Assembly (NCBI GenBank): GCA_964538355.1
Contig: CAZIFC010000016.1
Span: 1 to 46,636, forward strand
Length of the DNA: 46,636 bases
From: Bilophila sp964538355
GTDB lineage: Bacteria; Desulfobacterota; Desulfovibrionia; Desulfovibrionales; Desulfovibrionaceae
Direction: 5' to 3'
Position 1 is the stretch's first letter. Each line of letters begins with the position of its first letter. Under the pieces are notes generated by a model, which saw only the letters and a program-made list of their open reading frames with translations, did no database searches and was not told where the DNA came from. Positions 31,555 through 40,094 of this stretch are shown here, piece by piece. Made by a program: the position numbers and the translations under genes.

Positions 31555-34245
31555 TCAGTCCGCCGGGGAATCCGGCTTCCGGGAGCCGCCCTGTTTCGGC
31601 GTTCCCCAGAGCATTTTCCATTCGGTAAGGCGTTTCAATGCTTCCAGCGGTGTGAGCGCGTCGGGGTTGATATCCCTCAGGGCGACGAGGAGCGGATGTT
31701 CCGGCTCCGGGATAGCGGCGGGTTCTGCCGCTTTCCTGGGCTTGGGCTGGGGGAGTGCCATGCCGGGCAGCAGGTTCGGCATGGCCTGCCGGACCGGGGA
31801 AGAGGTCTTGCCCTGTTCCAGCTGCCCGAGGATTTCCCGTGCCCGCTGCACCACCGGCTGCGGGACTCCGGCAAGGCGGGCCACCTCGATGCCGTAGCTT
31901 CTGTCGGAAGGGCCGGGGATCAGGCGGCGCAGGAACACGATTTCGCCGTTCCATTCGCGGATGGCGATGTTCATGGTATGGATGCCGGGGATCTTGCCTT
32001 CCAGCGCGGTCAGCTCGTGGTAGTGCGTGGCGAAGAGCGTGCGGATGCTCCCGCCGCCCCGTTTCGCCAGCTCCTCGGCGACAGCCCACGCCAGGGCCAG
32101 CCCGTCGAAGGTGCTGGTGCCGCGTCCGATTTCGTCAAGGATGACGAGGCTGCGCTTGGTGGCCTGCCGCAGGATGCGCGCGGTTTCCATCATCTCCACC
32201 ATGAAGGTGCTCTGTCCCTGCGCGAGGTTGTCCGAAGCCCCCACGCGGGAGAAAATGCGGTCGCACAGGCCGAGATCCGCTTCCCGGGCGGGCACGAAGG
32301 AACCCATCTGCGCCAGCAGGCAGATGAGCGCGGTTTGCCGGAGCACCGTGGACTTGCCCGCCATGTTGGGGCCGGTGATCAGCAGCAGGCGGCGTTCCTC
32401 ATCCATGTGGAGGTCGTTCGGCACAAACGAGGCTGCGCCGATGATGCTTTCCACAACCGGGTGGCGGCCTTCGCGGATGGAGAGGGCCTGCCCCGTGTGC
32501 AGGGTGGGGCGTGACCAGCCGTGCCGCACGGCGGTTTCGGCCAGCGACTGCCAATAGTCCAGCTGGGCCAGCATGTCGGCCATGAAAAGAATGCGCGGGC
32601 GGGCGGCGGCAAGCTCGGCTCGGAGCTGCTGAAACAGCCTGTATTCCAGCGATTTCCGTCTGTCGGCTGCGGAGAGGAGCTTTTCTTCCAGCTCCTTGAG
32701 CCGGACGGTGGTGAAACGTTCGGCGTTTGCCAGCGTCTGCCTGCGGATGAAATGTTCCGGCGGAGTTTCCCCGACGGCCTTGGACAGCTCGAAGTAGTAT
32801 CCGAAAACACGGTTGTTGCCGAGCTTCAGCTTGCTGATGCCGGAAGCCCGCTGCTCTTCTTCAAGCAGGGCCTTGACGCGGTTTTCACCGTGCTCCACAA
32901 GGTCGAGCAGTTCGTCCAGCTCCGCATTGTATCCCTGTTTGAACAGCCCGCCTTCCGTGATGAACTGGGGCGGATCGTCGGCAAGGGCCTTTTCCAGCAC
33001 GGCGGCATGATCGCCGAGATCGTCCCAGTGTTCCGCAATGGAGCGGATGCCTTTCGGCGTGTCCGGTGCGTTCTCGAAGGCCGCCCTGACCGGGGGGAGA
33101 GCCGCAAGGCTCTGCCGCAGGGAGAGCATGTCGCGGGGCGATGTCCTGTTCAGGGCGATGCGGGTGGACAGACGCTCAAGGTCGTAGACGGCGGACAGGG
33201 CTTCCCGCAGTTTTTTGCGGTTTTCGGCATGTTCGGACAGCCACGCAACCGCGTCCTGCGTTTCCCTGATGGGGTTCGGCTCCCGCCACGGATTGCGGAG
33301 GCGTTCCTCCAGCAGGCGTCCGCCCATCGGGGTCTGGGTGGAGTCGATGACATGGCGCAGGGTGCCGATCCCCTTGCGTCCGTCCAGACGGCGGAACAGT
33401 TCGAGGTTGCGCTCGGTGACTTCGTCGATGAGCAGGTGCTGCCCGAGATCCAGCGGCTGGAAAGGCGCAAGATGCCGGGTATCCTGCATTTGGGTCTGTT
33501 CGAGGTAGGCGAGCAGTGCGCCGCAGGCCTGCACCAGCTCCTTCGCATCTTCAAGCCCCAACGCCCCGAGTTCGGCGACGTTCTGGGCGGCAAGCACACG
33601 TTCCGAGGAGCGTTTGTAGTCGAAGTGGCTTCGCAGCGGAACGCGTACAGCCTGAATATCCGTGAGCCGCAGGGCTGGAGACAGCTCGGCGTCTTCCGTC
33701 AGCAACAGCTCTCGGGGGGCGATTTTTTCGACCCACTGCCAAAGTTCCTGCGCTTTCTTGACGTAGAGCCCGGACCAGTAGCCGGTGGAAACGTCCACCC
33801 AGGCAAAGCCGCCGCGATCCGCCCCCGGGTTCCAGTACAAGGCTCCCAGATAGGTGTGTCCCTTGGGTTCGAGGCTGACGTCATCGATAGCCGTTCCCGG
33901 CGTGTAGACTCTCGTGACGGCCCGTTCGACAAGCCCCTTTGCGGCTTTGGGGTCTTCCACCTGATCGCAGAAGGCGATCTTGTAGCCCTTGTTCAGAAGC
34001 TGGCTGACGTAGCCTTCCGCCGCGTGCCAGGGAACGCCGCACATGGGAATGGGCGATTCCGCGTTGGGGTTGCGCGAGGTGAGGGCGATTTGGAGCTCGC
34101 GCGAGGCGACCTCGGCATCCTCGAAAAAAAGTTCATAAAAGTCGCCCATGCGGTAAAAGAGCAGGGCGTCGGGATAGCCCTCCTTGATACGGAGGTACTG
34201 TTCGAACATCGGGGTGAGGCGAGGGGGGGCGGGCTGTTGGCTCAT
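31555..34245 (-). CDS. mutS: DNA mismatch repair protein MutS
   Basis: The protein has about 896 residues. The mismatch-recognition domain I starts TPMFEQYLRIKEGYPDALLFYRMGDFYELF, including the Phe-x-Glu mismatch probe in DFYELF. Connector, lever and clamp domains follow. The ABC ATPase domain has Walker A GPNMAGKST (near 625), the LVILDEIGRGTSTFDG signature and Walker B. It detects mispairs and recruits MutL (not in this window). ATG 34245 has no clear ribosome site. A GTG at 34269 would start inside the lapA-side terminator stem and is rejected. Confidence 0.96.
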   Translation of the reverse strand: MSQQPAPPRLTPMFEQYLRIKEGYPDALLFYRMGDFYELFFEDAEVASRELQIALTSRNPNAESPIPMCGVPWHAAEGYVSQLLNKGYKIAFCDQVEDPKAAKGLVERAVTRVYTPGTAIDDVSLEPKGHTYLGALYWNPGADRGGFAWVDVSTGYWSGLYVKKAQELWQWVEKIAPRELLLTEDAELSPALRLTDIQAVRVPLRSHFDYKRSSERVLAAQNVAELGALGLEDAKELVQACGALLAYLEQTQMQDTRHLAPFQPLDLGQHLLIDEVTERNLELFRRLDGRKGIGTLRHVIDSTQTPMGGRLLEERLRNPWREPNPIRETQDAVAWLSEHAENRKKLREALSAVYDLERLSTRIALNRTSPRDMLSLRQSLAALPPVRAAFENAPDTPKGIRSIAEHWDDLGDHAAVLEKALADDPPQFITEGGLFKQGYNAELDELLDLVEHGENRVKALLEEEQRASGISKLKLGNNRVFGYYFELSKAVGETPPEHFIRRQTLANAERFTTVRLKELEEKLLSAADRRKSLEYRLFQQLRAELAAARPRILFMADMLAQLDYWQSLAETAVRHGWSRPTLHTGQALSIREGRHPVVESIIGAASFVPNDLHMDEERRLLLITGPNMAGKSTVLRQTALICLLAQMGSFVPAREADLGLCDRIFSRVGASDNLAQGQSTFMVEMMETARILRQATKRSLVILDEIGRGTSTFDGLALAWAVAEELAKRGGGSIRTLFATHYHELTALEGKIPGIHTMNIAIREWNGEIVFLRRLIPGPSDRSYGIEVARLAGVPQPVVQRAREILGQLEQGKTSSPVRQAMPNLLPGMALPQPKPRKAAEPAAIPEPEHPLLVALRDINPDALTPLEALKRLTEWKMLWGTPKQGGSRKPDSPAD

Positions 34246-34256
34246 GGGTAGGCAAG

Positions 34257-34299
34257 AATGCCCACGCACGGAATCCCGGAAAGGGCGTGCGCGGGCATT
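34257..34299 (-). terminator. terminator of the HIT-LapA transcript
   Basis: AATGCCC-A-CGCACG (34257-34270) pairs with CGTGCG-C-GGGCATT (34286-34299) with a single mismatch. On the minus strand it lies 18 bases after the LapA-domain gene stop and is followed by the short tail ATTCTTG. It separates that transcript from mutS. Confidence 0.55.
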
Positions 34300-34317
34300 G
34301 GATGAAAGAGTGGAGGG

Positions 34318-34722
34318 TTAGGCCTGTTCGGAGATGGCGGCCTTCTTGGCTGCTTCGATGTCGTCAGCGAGCTGGGCGGCCCTGGCTTCGGACTTGTCCA
34401 GCTTCTGCTGCGTGGTTTCGCTTTCCTTCAGGGCCTTGGCAAGTTCCTTTTCCAGGCTGCGGACGCGCATGTTGGCCATCGTCAGCTTGGCGGAGAGGGA
34501 CAGGCGATCCCACATCAGCATGGCGAGGATGCACAGCGCACCGAGCACGAAACAGATGATCAGCATCGTGTAGAAGGGCATCGGGGCGGATTCGACCGGA
34601 GCAAGGAAGAGCAGATCCAGCTTCAGCGGGACAGACTGCGAGAACGCCCCCTGATTCTGGACAAAAAACATCATGACAAGGAAAAACAGAATGACCAGCA
34701 GCAGCACCTTGATGTAACGCAT
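34318..34722 (-). CDS. LapA-domain (DUF1049) membrane protein
   Basis: This 134-residue protein has two membrane helices: residues 5-23 (VLLLVILFFLVMMFF, then QNQGAFSQSVPL) and about 48-70 (FYTMLIICFVLGALCILAML). A charged coiled coil of about 60 residues (ANMRVRSLEKELAKALKESE) follows. This layout and the FFVQNQ sequence are those of LapA/DUF1049 proteins, some of which regulate LPS synthesis via LpxC turnover. LapB is not in this window. It lies 10 bases downstream of the HIT gene in the same transcript. Confidence 0.82.
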   Translation of the reverse strand: MRYIKVLLLVILFFLVMMFFVQNQGAFSQSVPLKLDLLFLAPVESAPMPFYTMLIICFVLGALCILAMLMWDRLSLSAKLTMANMRVRSLEKELAKALKESETTQQKLDKSEARAAQLADDIEAAKKAAISEQA

Positions 34723-34732
34723 AGACCTCTCC

Positions 34733-35239
34733 TCATGCAGGTTTGCCCACGTTCAGCCGGGCGAAAAGGGGTTTAAGTTTGGTATAGGTCGAAGCCAGAT
34801 GATCGGGAATAATCCGAGTCTCGCTCATCACGGCCATGAAAGATGAATCGCCATTCCAGCGGGGAACCAGATGAAAGTGCAGGTGATCGCGGATGCCCGC
34901 TCCGGCGGCCTCGCCGAGATTAAGGCCGACATTGATGCCCTGCGGATGGAAAAAGTCTCTGAGAATGGTCGTGCACTGCTTGAGCAGGTCCATGATTTCC
35001 GTGGATTCCTCTGCCGAGAGCAAAGGCAGATCCATGACGTGCCGCAACGGAGCCACCATGATATGCCCGTTGTTGTACGGGAACTTGTTCATGATGACAA
35101 AGGCGGTTTTTCCCCGATAGAGCACGAGACGCTCCTCATCGTGGGAAAGGTCGTCGGGGGGAAGGCACAGGACGCAGGAATCCGGTTTCGGCCCCAGAAT
35201 ATACTCCATGCGCCACGGTGCCCATAGAGGATGTGTCAT
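34733..35239 (-). CDS. HIT-family nucleotide hydrolase or phosphorylase
   Basis: This 168-residue histidine-triad protein has the catalytic triad DHLHFHLVPRW (near 118-128). The N-terminus LWAPWRMEYILGPK and the CVLC knuckle resemble the AP4A phosphorylase-like branch (mycobacterial Rv2613c type) rather than short HINT proteins. It probably cleaves dinucleoside polyphosphates or adenylated compounds in the cytoplasm. Its ATG lies in the 3' arm of a small palindrome that also covers the ribosome site. Confidence 0.9.
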   Translation of the reverse strand: MTHPLWAPWRMEYILGPKPDSCVLCLPPDDLSHDEERLVLYRGKTAFVIMNKFPYNNGHIMVAPLRHVMDLPLLSAEESTEIMDLLKQCTTILRDFFHPQGINVGLNLGEAAGAGIRDHLHFHLVPRWNGDSSFMAVMSETRIIPDHLASTYTKLKPLFARLNVGKPA

Positions 35240-35256
35240 AAGACAGCTTCCTTATG
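35237..35256 (-). promoter_or_regulatory. hairpin over the ribosome site and start codon of the HIT gene
   Basis: On the minus strand CATAAG-GAAGCTGT-CTTATG is a perfect 6-bp inverted repeat with an 8-base loop. The ribosome site AAGGAAG begins in the left arm and the ATG lies in the right arm. The stem is AU-rich and weak, so control, if any, would be mild or temperature-sensitive. Confidence 0.35.
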
Positions 35257-35287
35257 CGTTTGAGTGAAAATCGTTTTTTCCCTTCTA

Positions 35288-35314
35288 CACGGCAAGCCCG
35301 CTCACGGCAAGCCC
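35288..35314. repeat. 12-bp direct repeat upstream of the HIT gene
   Basis: CACGGCAAGCCC occurs at 35288-35299 and again at 35303-35314, a period of 15. On the minus strand each copy contains TTGCCG. The copy nearer the gene could serve as a -35 box with GATTTT 17 bases on, so this may be promoter plus operator. It lies between the end of the DHH-nucleotidyltransferase gene and the HIT gene. Confidence 0.5.
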
Positions 35315-35353
35315 TTCTCTGCCGTCTGCCGAAAGGTCGGCGGAGCGTGCGGG

Positions 35354-38092
35354 CTAGGCGGGGCCGCCCCCGTCAGCGGCCCGGTGTTTTTGAATCAGCT
35401 CGGCGGCCAGCTGGAGCTGGCGTTCCCGGGTTTCGGCCTTGCCGTCCAGCTTTGCGGCAAGCAGTGCCCGCATGACGCTTCCGAACTGCGGGCCGGGTTC
35501 CAGCCCGAGGCCGCGCAGATCCTCGCCGCTGATGTCGACCCGGACCTGCCGCCACTTGTAGATGTATTGGGAAACGCTGCGGCTGATTTCCTCGCTGGAG
35601 GTGCGGGCCATGAGGTAGAGCGTGCCTTCCAGCGGCAGATGCGCGAGCAGGGCGCACAGGCGGCTGACGGCGTGCTCCGCCTGTCCGTTCTTCTGGGTGT
35701 CGCGGTGCCAGTTCGTCAGCTCCAGCAGGGTGGTGCGGACGCTTTCGCGCAGGGAAAGGATGGTTTCGCGCATGGTGGGGGTCAGGCCGAGGCGGTGCAG
35801 GATGTCCGCGGTTTCAATGGCCGGAACCGCACTGCACAGGGCCATAAGGTACAGGATGGCGAGATCCGGGGACTCTTTGAAGTAGAGCAGGCGGTACCAG
35901 TCGATGACCTCGCGCAGGGAGTCGAGCAGGCCGTCCTTGTCCGGCGTGATGGTCAGGCCCGGATGTATCGCGCCGAGCACGCCCAGCCCGCTCAGGCGGC
36001 GGAGGCAGGTTTCCGGCTCGTCTTCCCGGAAGATGAGGTTCAGTTCGTGCAGGATGCGCGCGCCGGAGAGCTTTTCCACAAGGTTCAGGGACAGCGCGTT
36101 CTTGATGAGCTTCTCGCCCTGTGTGCTGATGTGGAAGCCGTACCGCTGTTCAAAGCGCACGGCGCGGATAATCCGGGTGGGGTCTTCCACAAAGCTCAGG
36201 GCGTGGATGATGCGGATGGTCTTGCGTTGAATGTCGCTCTGTCCGCCGAAGAAATCCACCAACGCCCCGAACAGGCCCTTGTTGAGCCGGATCGCCATGG
36301 CGTTGATGGTGAAATCGCGCCGGAACAGATCCATCTTGATGGAGGAAAGCTCCACGGTGGGCAGTGCCGCGGGATATTTGTAGTATTCAAGCCGGGCCGT
36401 GGCGACGTCAAGCCGCTGTTCCGTTCCGGTGTCATCCGTATAGATGATGAGCGCGGTCATGAAGGCGCGGTGCTCGCGGACGCGCCCCCCAAGCTCCTGT
36501 GCAAGGGCCTTGGCAAAGGCGATGCCGTCGCCTTCCACGACCAGATCCACGTCATCGAACTCCACGGCGGGGCGGCTCAGCATGATGTCGCGGACAAAGC
36601 CGCCCACCGCGTAGACGCTGACCTGAAAGCGATCGCCCAGTTCCCCGGCCTTGTGGAGCATCTTCAGCATGGGCTGGGGCAGGCGGGTGGAGAGGAGCTT
36701 GGCGAGGTTGCGTTCGCGGGCGTTGCCGGCAGACGGGATAGGCACGCCGGAGGGATCTTCCACAAACATGTTGATGAGGTCGGTTCGGGTGACGACGCCG
36801 ATGACCTCGTTTTTTTCAACGACGGGCACAAGACGCTGGTGCGCCCCCACGATGATTTTCATGAGCCGCTGGAGCGGCGCGTCCGGCGAGACCGTCAGAA
36901 TGGTTCGCTGCATGTATTCGGAAACGGGCATGTCTCCCAGCTCGTGGGAGATGGCTCTGGAAGCCGTCTGGCATTCCATGTATCCGATGCAGTGGCGGGT
37001 TCCGGCGCGGAAGACGGGGGCCGCCTTCAGGCCGTAGCGGTTCATGATCAGTTCGGCTTCCCGGATGCTCTGGCAGTCGTCGATGCCCACGGCGGGGGAG
37101 GACATGAGATCCCGGGCCTGCTTGTTGGGGTTTATCTGCATGTACAGCTGCTGGAAGATGGCGTCCTTCAGCTCGGGGATGGGCACGCCCTTGACCGAAG
37201 CCGAAGCCGCAAAGCGGTGCCCGCCGCCGCCGAGGGTCTTGCAGATCACGCTGACGTCCACGGCCTCCACGCGGCTGCGGGCGACGACCTGCACCTTTTC
37301 CTCAATGTTGGCGAGGGCAAACAGCACATTGCAGGATTCCATCTCCATGAATTTCTGGGCAAGGTAGGCAAAGTCCCCCATGAAGCTGTCGAGCGTGGCC
37401 TCGGCCAGCACCACCGTGTAAGGCCCGACTTCGTGGACGGAGGCGGATTCCAGCAGCTCGTTGAGCACCTTGATGTGGGTGCTGGTCATGCCCGTGTGCA
37501 CGAGATCCGCTATGAAGGGGAGATCCATCCCGTGCTGGCGGAGCCATGCCGCCGCAAGGAAATCTTCGGGTTTGGTGGACGAGTAGGTAAAGGCTCCGGT
37601 GTCGCCGTACATGCCCAGCCCGAGAAAGGTCGCCTCCTGGCAGGTGGGGCGGATGCCTTTTTCCTGAAGGGCCTGGCAGATGAGCGTGCAGGTGGAGCCG
37701 GTCATGCCGATGCGGGAGCTGTCGGCCCGGATGGGGCGGTTTTTCTCATCCGCCTGCGGAGAGGGCGCGGGGTGGTGATCCCACACCTGCACCTCGATGC
37801 CGGGCCTGTCCAGCCATTCCTGCACATGCGGCACGCGGGAGCGGATCTGCGTATCCACAACGATGACGCGCCGCACGCTGTCGGGATCGATCTCTTTCGC
37901 GGTCTTGAACGTGTAGAGGAACACGGCTGTCTCGTTGAAAAATTCGTTCAACGCCTTTTCCATGCTGCCGGGGAAGAGCAGGATGCTGTCGGGGTAGAGC
38001 ATGGACATGCCGATCATGGACGAGAGGGCGTCCCAGTCAGCATTGCTGTGGCAGGTGATAAGCGTCGGCGCGGCAACCAGCGGGGGTTTCAT
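35354..38092 (-). CDS. DHH phosphoesterase - CBS pair - tRNA nucleotidyltransferase (poly(A) polymerase family) fusion
   Basis: The protein has 912 residues. Residues 1-310 are a DHH/DHHA1 phosphoesterase (HSNADWDALSS at 15-25, DHHP at 105-108, GGGGHRFAASA). At about 325-450 there is a pair of CBS domains (ARDLMSSPAVGIDD; HQRLVPVVEKNEVIGVVTRTD). At about 480-900 lies a class II nucleotidyltransferase: YAVGGFVRDIML (near 497), DDVDLVVEGDG, RRDFTINAMA, and FVEDPTRIIRAVRFEQRYGF. The same three-part layout is known in Aquifex, where the enzyme adds only the terminal A of tRNA CCA; here A-adding or full CCA-adding activity is possible. AAGGAAGG precedes ATG 38092. It is co-transcribed with xerD, 24 bases upstream. 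Confidence 0.88.
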   Translation of the reverse strand: MKPPLVAAPTLITCHSNADWDALSSMIGMSMLYPDSILLFPGSMEKALNEFFNETAVFLYTFKTAKEIDPDSVRRVIVVDTQIRSRVPHVQEWLDRPGIEVQVWDHHPAPSPQADEKNRPIRADSSRIGMTGSTCTLICQALQEKGIRPTCQEATFLGLGMYGDTGAFTYSSTKPEDFLAAAWLRQHGMDLPFIADLVHTGMTSTHIKVLNELLESASVHEVGPYTVVLAEATLDSFMGDFAYLAQKFMEMESCNVLFALANIEEKVQVVARSRVEAVDVSVICKTLGGGGHRFAASASVKGVPIPELKDAIFQQLYMQINPNKQARDLMSSPAVGIDDCQSIREAELIMNRYGLKAAPVFRAGTRHCIGYMECQTASRAISHELGDMPVSEYMQRTILTVSPDAPLQRLMKIIVGAHQRLVPVVEKNEVIGVVTRTDLINMFVEDPSGVPIPSAGNARERNLAKLLSTRLPQPMLKMLHKAGELGDRFQVSVYAVGGFVRDIMLSRPAVEFDDVDLVVEGDGIAFAKALAQELGGRVREHRAFMTALIIYTDDTGTEQRLDVATARLEYYKYPAALPTVELSSIKMDLFRRDFTINAMAIRLNKGLFGALVDFFGGQSDIQRKTIRIIHALSFVEDPTRIIRAVRFEQRYGFHISTQGEKLIKNALSLNLVEKLSGARILHELNLIFREDEPETCLRRLSGLGVLGAIHPGLTITPDKDGLLDSLREVIDWYRLLYFKESPDLAILYLMALCSAVPAIETADILHRLGLTPTMRETILSLRESVRTTLLELTNWHRDTQKNGQAEHAVSRLCALLAHLPLEGTLYLMARTSSEEISRSVSQYIYKWRQVRVDISGEDLRGLGLEPGPQFGSVMRALLAAKLDGKAETRERQLQLAAELIQKHRAADGGGPA

Positions 38093-38116
38093 CAGACCTT
38101 CCTTTTCAGGGGCGTG

Positions 38117-39118
38117 CTAGAGATCGTCGTCATCGGAAAACGCGTCCGGGCCATCCTCGGGGCGTTGGGACCGGGGATGGAACTTGCGGTGGATCTGCAC
38201 CAGCCGTTCGGACTGGACATGCGTATACAGTTCCGTCGCGCTCATGTCCGCATGGCCGAGCAGGATCTGCACGGAGCGCAGATCCGCGCCGCCTTCCAGC
38301 AGGTGGGTGGCGAAGGAGTGCCGGAACGTGTGCGGAGAGATGGGCTTGCGGATGCCGGCTTCCAGAGCGTACCGCTTGACCAGTTTCCAGACGCCCTGCC
38401 GGGAGAGTCCCGTGCCGGAGCGGTTGAGGAACACCCTGTTTTCAATGGGCGTGAACAGCGGGCGGACATCCCGGAGGTAGTCCGCCATCCGCATGACGGC
38501 GGCGTCATGGAGCGGAACCAGACGTTCCTTGCCGCCCTTGCCGAAAATGCGGGCCACCCCTCGCTGGAGATCCAGATCCAGCGGCTGAAGCTCGATAAGT
38601 TCCGAAACGCGCATCCCCGCAGCGTACAGCAGTTCCAGCATGGCCCGATCCCGCAGCCCGAGCTTGCCGGTGGCGTCCGGGGCGTTCAGCAGCCGGGAGA
38701 TTTCTTCCTGCGTCAGGACATCGGGCAGCAGAGAGGGAAGTTTTGGGGTGTCCACGAGAGCCGCCGGGTTGGAGTCCAGTTCCCCGCGCTCCACGCACCA
38801 CGCGAGAAAGCTCCGCAGGGAGGAGATGCGCCGGGCCAGCGTGCGGACGGCGTCGCCGCGCTGCCGCAGCCACGCGATGAACAGCGTAACGTTCTCGTCG
38901 TTCAGGCCGCAGAGCGGGGTTTCCAGCTCGTCGAGGAAGTCCCGGAGCGCGTCCAGATCCTGCCGGTAGGCGGCGATGGTGTTGCGCGAGAGTCCCCGTT
39001 CGGCTATGAGTCCGTCAAGCCAGCGGGCAACGAGCTTGCTGGGAAAGCCGGATGTTCCGGCCTGCTGTTCGGCGTCTTTCGGGGCCGAAGCGGTGTGGGT
39101 TCGCGTGGTCGTGTTCAT
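38117..39118 (-). CDS. xerD: Tyrosine recombinase XerD (XerC/D family)
   Basis: The protein has about 333 residues. The N-terminal SAM-like core-binding domain has LARRISSLRSFLAW. The catalytic domain has Arg in YAAGMRVSELIEL (near 169), Lys in GKGGKERLVPLH, the H-x-x-R box HTFRHSFATHLLEGGADL (near 262), the second His in LLGHADMSAT, and nucleophile Tyr in ELYTH (near 298). It resolves chromosome dimers at dif with a partner recombinase. XerC versus XerD identity is from overall resemblance only. The N-terminal 30 residues are low-complexity; a TTG at 39133 is an alternative start. No integrated element borders it, so it looks like a housekeeping gene. Confidence 0.9.
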   Translation of the reverse strand: MNTTTRTHTASAPKDAEQQAGTSGFPSKLVARWLDGLIAERGLSRNTIAAYRQDLDALRDFLDELETPLCGLNDENVTLFIAWLRQRGDAVRTLARRISSLRSFLAWCVERGELDSNPAALVDTPKLPSLLPDVLTQEEISRLLNAPDATGKLGLRDRAMLELLYAAGMRVSELIELQPLDLDLQRGVARIFGKGGKERLVPLHDAAVMRMADYLRDVRPLFTPIENRVFLNRSGTGLSRQGVWKLVKRYALEAGIRKPISPHTFRHSFATHLLEGGADLRSVQILLGHADMSATELYTHVQSERLVQIHRKFHPRSQRPEDGPDAFSDDDDL

Positions 39119-39177
39119 GGTTTCAGAATACAACAGACCATGCCGAATCGCAAATCTGTTGAACGGGGGAGAGGGCG

Positions 39178-39693
39178 ATGGACGAGCGGCATGAGGCGTA
39201 TGTGTGCATGGGTTCCAACATGGGGGATGCGGAAGGCAACCTTGACCGGGCGCGGGAGGCTCTGGCGTCCCTGCCCGGCTGGAAGCTTGTGGCGGCCTCG
39301 CCCGTCTACTTCACCGAGCCGCAGAACCTGCGCGAACAGCCGTGGTTTGCCAATCAGGTTGTCAAGATTTCGTGCGGTTCGGACATGACAGCTGCCGTTT
39401 TTTTGGATATGTTGCTTGATGTGGAAACGAGGCTGGGCCGCATCCGAAAGGCAGCGGACCCCGAGATGCGTTTCGGACCGCGTGTCATCGACCTTGATCT
39501 CCTGCTTTTCGATCAGGATCGCGTGGAAACGCCGCATCTGACTCTGCCGCATCCGCGTATGCTGGAACGGGCTTTCGTGCTGGTTCCGCTGCGGGATATC
39601 GAACCGAATCTGCTCCTCTCCGACGGACGGACCCCCGGAGAGGCGTTGCGCTCCCTCGCCCATGCCGTGGAAGGGAACCGCATCCGCCAGTAA
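39178..39693 (+). CDS. folK: HPPK, 6-hydroxymethyl-7,8-dihydropterin pyrophosphokinase
   Basis: This 171-residue enzyme transfers pyrophosphate from ATP to hydroxymethyl-dihydropterin in folate synthesis. The family opening AYVCMGSNMGDAEGNL, the SPVYFTEPQ stretch and the HPPK signature FGPRVIDLDLLLFDQ, with the two Mg-binding Asp residues, are visible. It is divergent from xerD (59 bases apart) and 21 bases ahead of the next small gene. It matches the folate need of ThyX elsewhere in the window but is not linked to it. Confidence 0.95.
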   Translation: MDERHEAYVCMGSNMGDAEGNLDRAREALASLPGWKLVAASPVYFTEPQNLREQPWFANQVVKISCGSDMTAAVFLDMLLDVETRLGRIRKAADPEMRFGPRVIDLDLLLFDQDRVETPHLTLPHPRMLERAFVLVPLRDIEPNLLLSDGRTPGEALRSLAHAVEGNRIRQ

Positions 39694-39714
39694 CGGCAAT
39701 GCCGGAGTTGCATC

Positions 39715-39996
39715 ATGTGGAAAATATTGATCCTCGTCGTCGTGGGCTATGTGCTGTACCGCATGTTTATGAATGATCGCAAAAAGAAGACCGAGGATAC
39801 CCAGAAGGAAAAGGACCATCTCATCGCCACCGGCGAAATGGTCAAAGACCCGGTGTGCGGCGCGTATATCGATGCCGACAGCCATATCTCCGTCCGGGAC
39901 GGCAGCACCGTGCACCGTTTCTGTAGCTACGACTGTCGCGACGAATACCTGAAACGCATCGGAAAACTTCCCGAAAAGACGCAGGACGACGAGTAG
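39715..39996 (+). CDS. Membrane-anchored YHS/TRASH-like metal-binding protein
   Basis: This 93-residue protein has one N-terminal membrane helix (residues 3-18), a Lys-rich linker, then VKDPVCGAYIDADS and VHRFCSYDCRDEYLKRIG. The DPVCG plus FCSxxC pattern is that of YHS/TRASH-like metal-binding knuckles, in the PP0621-type architecture. It could sense or carry a metal ion at the membrane. It is probably co-transcribed with folK and followed by a clear terminator. Confidence 0.8.
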   Translation: MWKILILVVVGYVLYRMFMNDRKKKTEDTQKEKDHLIATGEMVKDPVCGAYIDADSHISVRDGSTVHRFCSYDCRDEYLKRIGKLPEKTQDDE

Positions 39997-40017
39997 AACC
40001 GTCGGTATGATGCAAGG

Positions 40018-40053
40018 AGAGCGGATGGCGAAAGGTTTCGCCGTCCGCTCTTT
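40018..40053 (+). terminator. terminator after folK and the YHS gene
   Basis: AGAGCGGATGGCGAA (40018-40032) pairs with TTCGCCGTCCGCTCT (40037-40051) with one G-T wobble and a 4-base loop, then TTTGTC. It lies 22 bases after the stop. Read on the minus strand it is also beyond the end of the convergent DUF4125 gene. Confidence 0.75.
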
Positions 40054-40094
40054 GTCAGAATCGGTCTTGCGGCAGGGGGCGTACTGGCCTGCCC

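Noticed and set aside
35264..39388. Open frame of about 1370 codons on the plus strand
   Set aside because: It lies opposite the DHH-CBS-nucleotidyltransferase and xerD genes, its translation shows no domain or normal composition, and GC-rich codon use commonly leaves antisense frames open.
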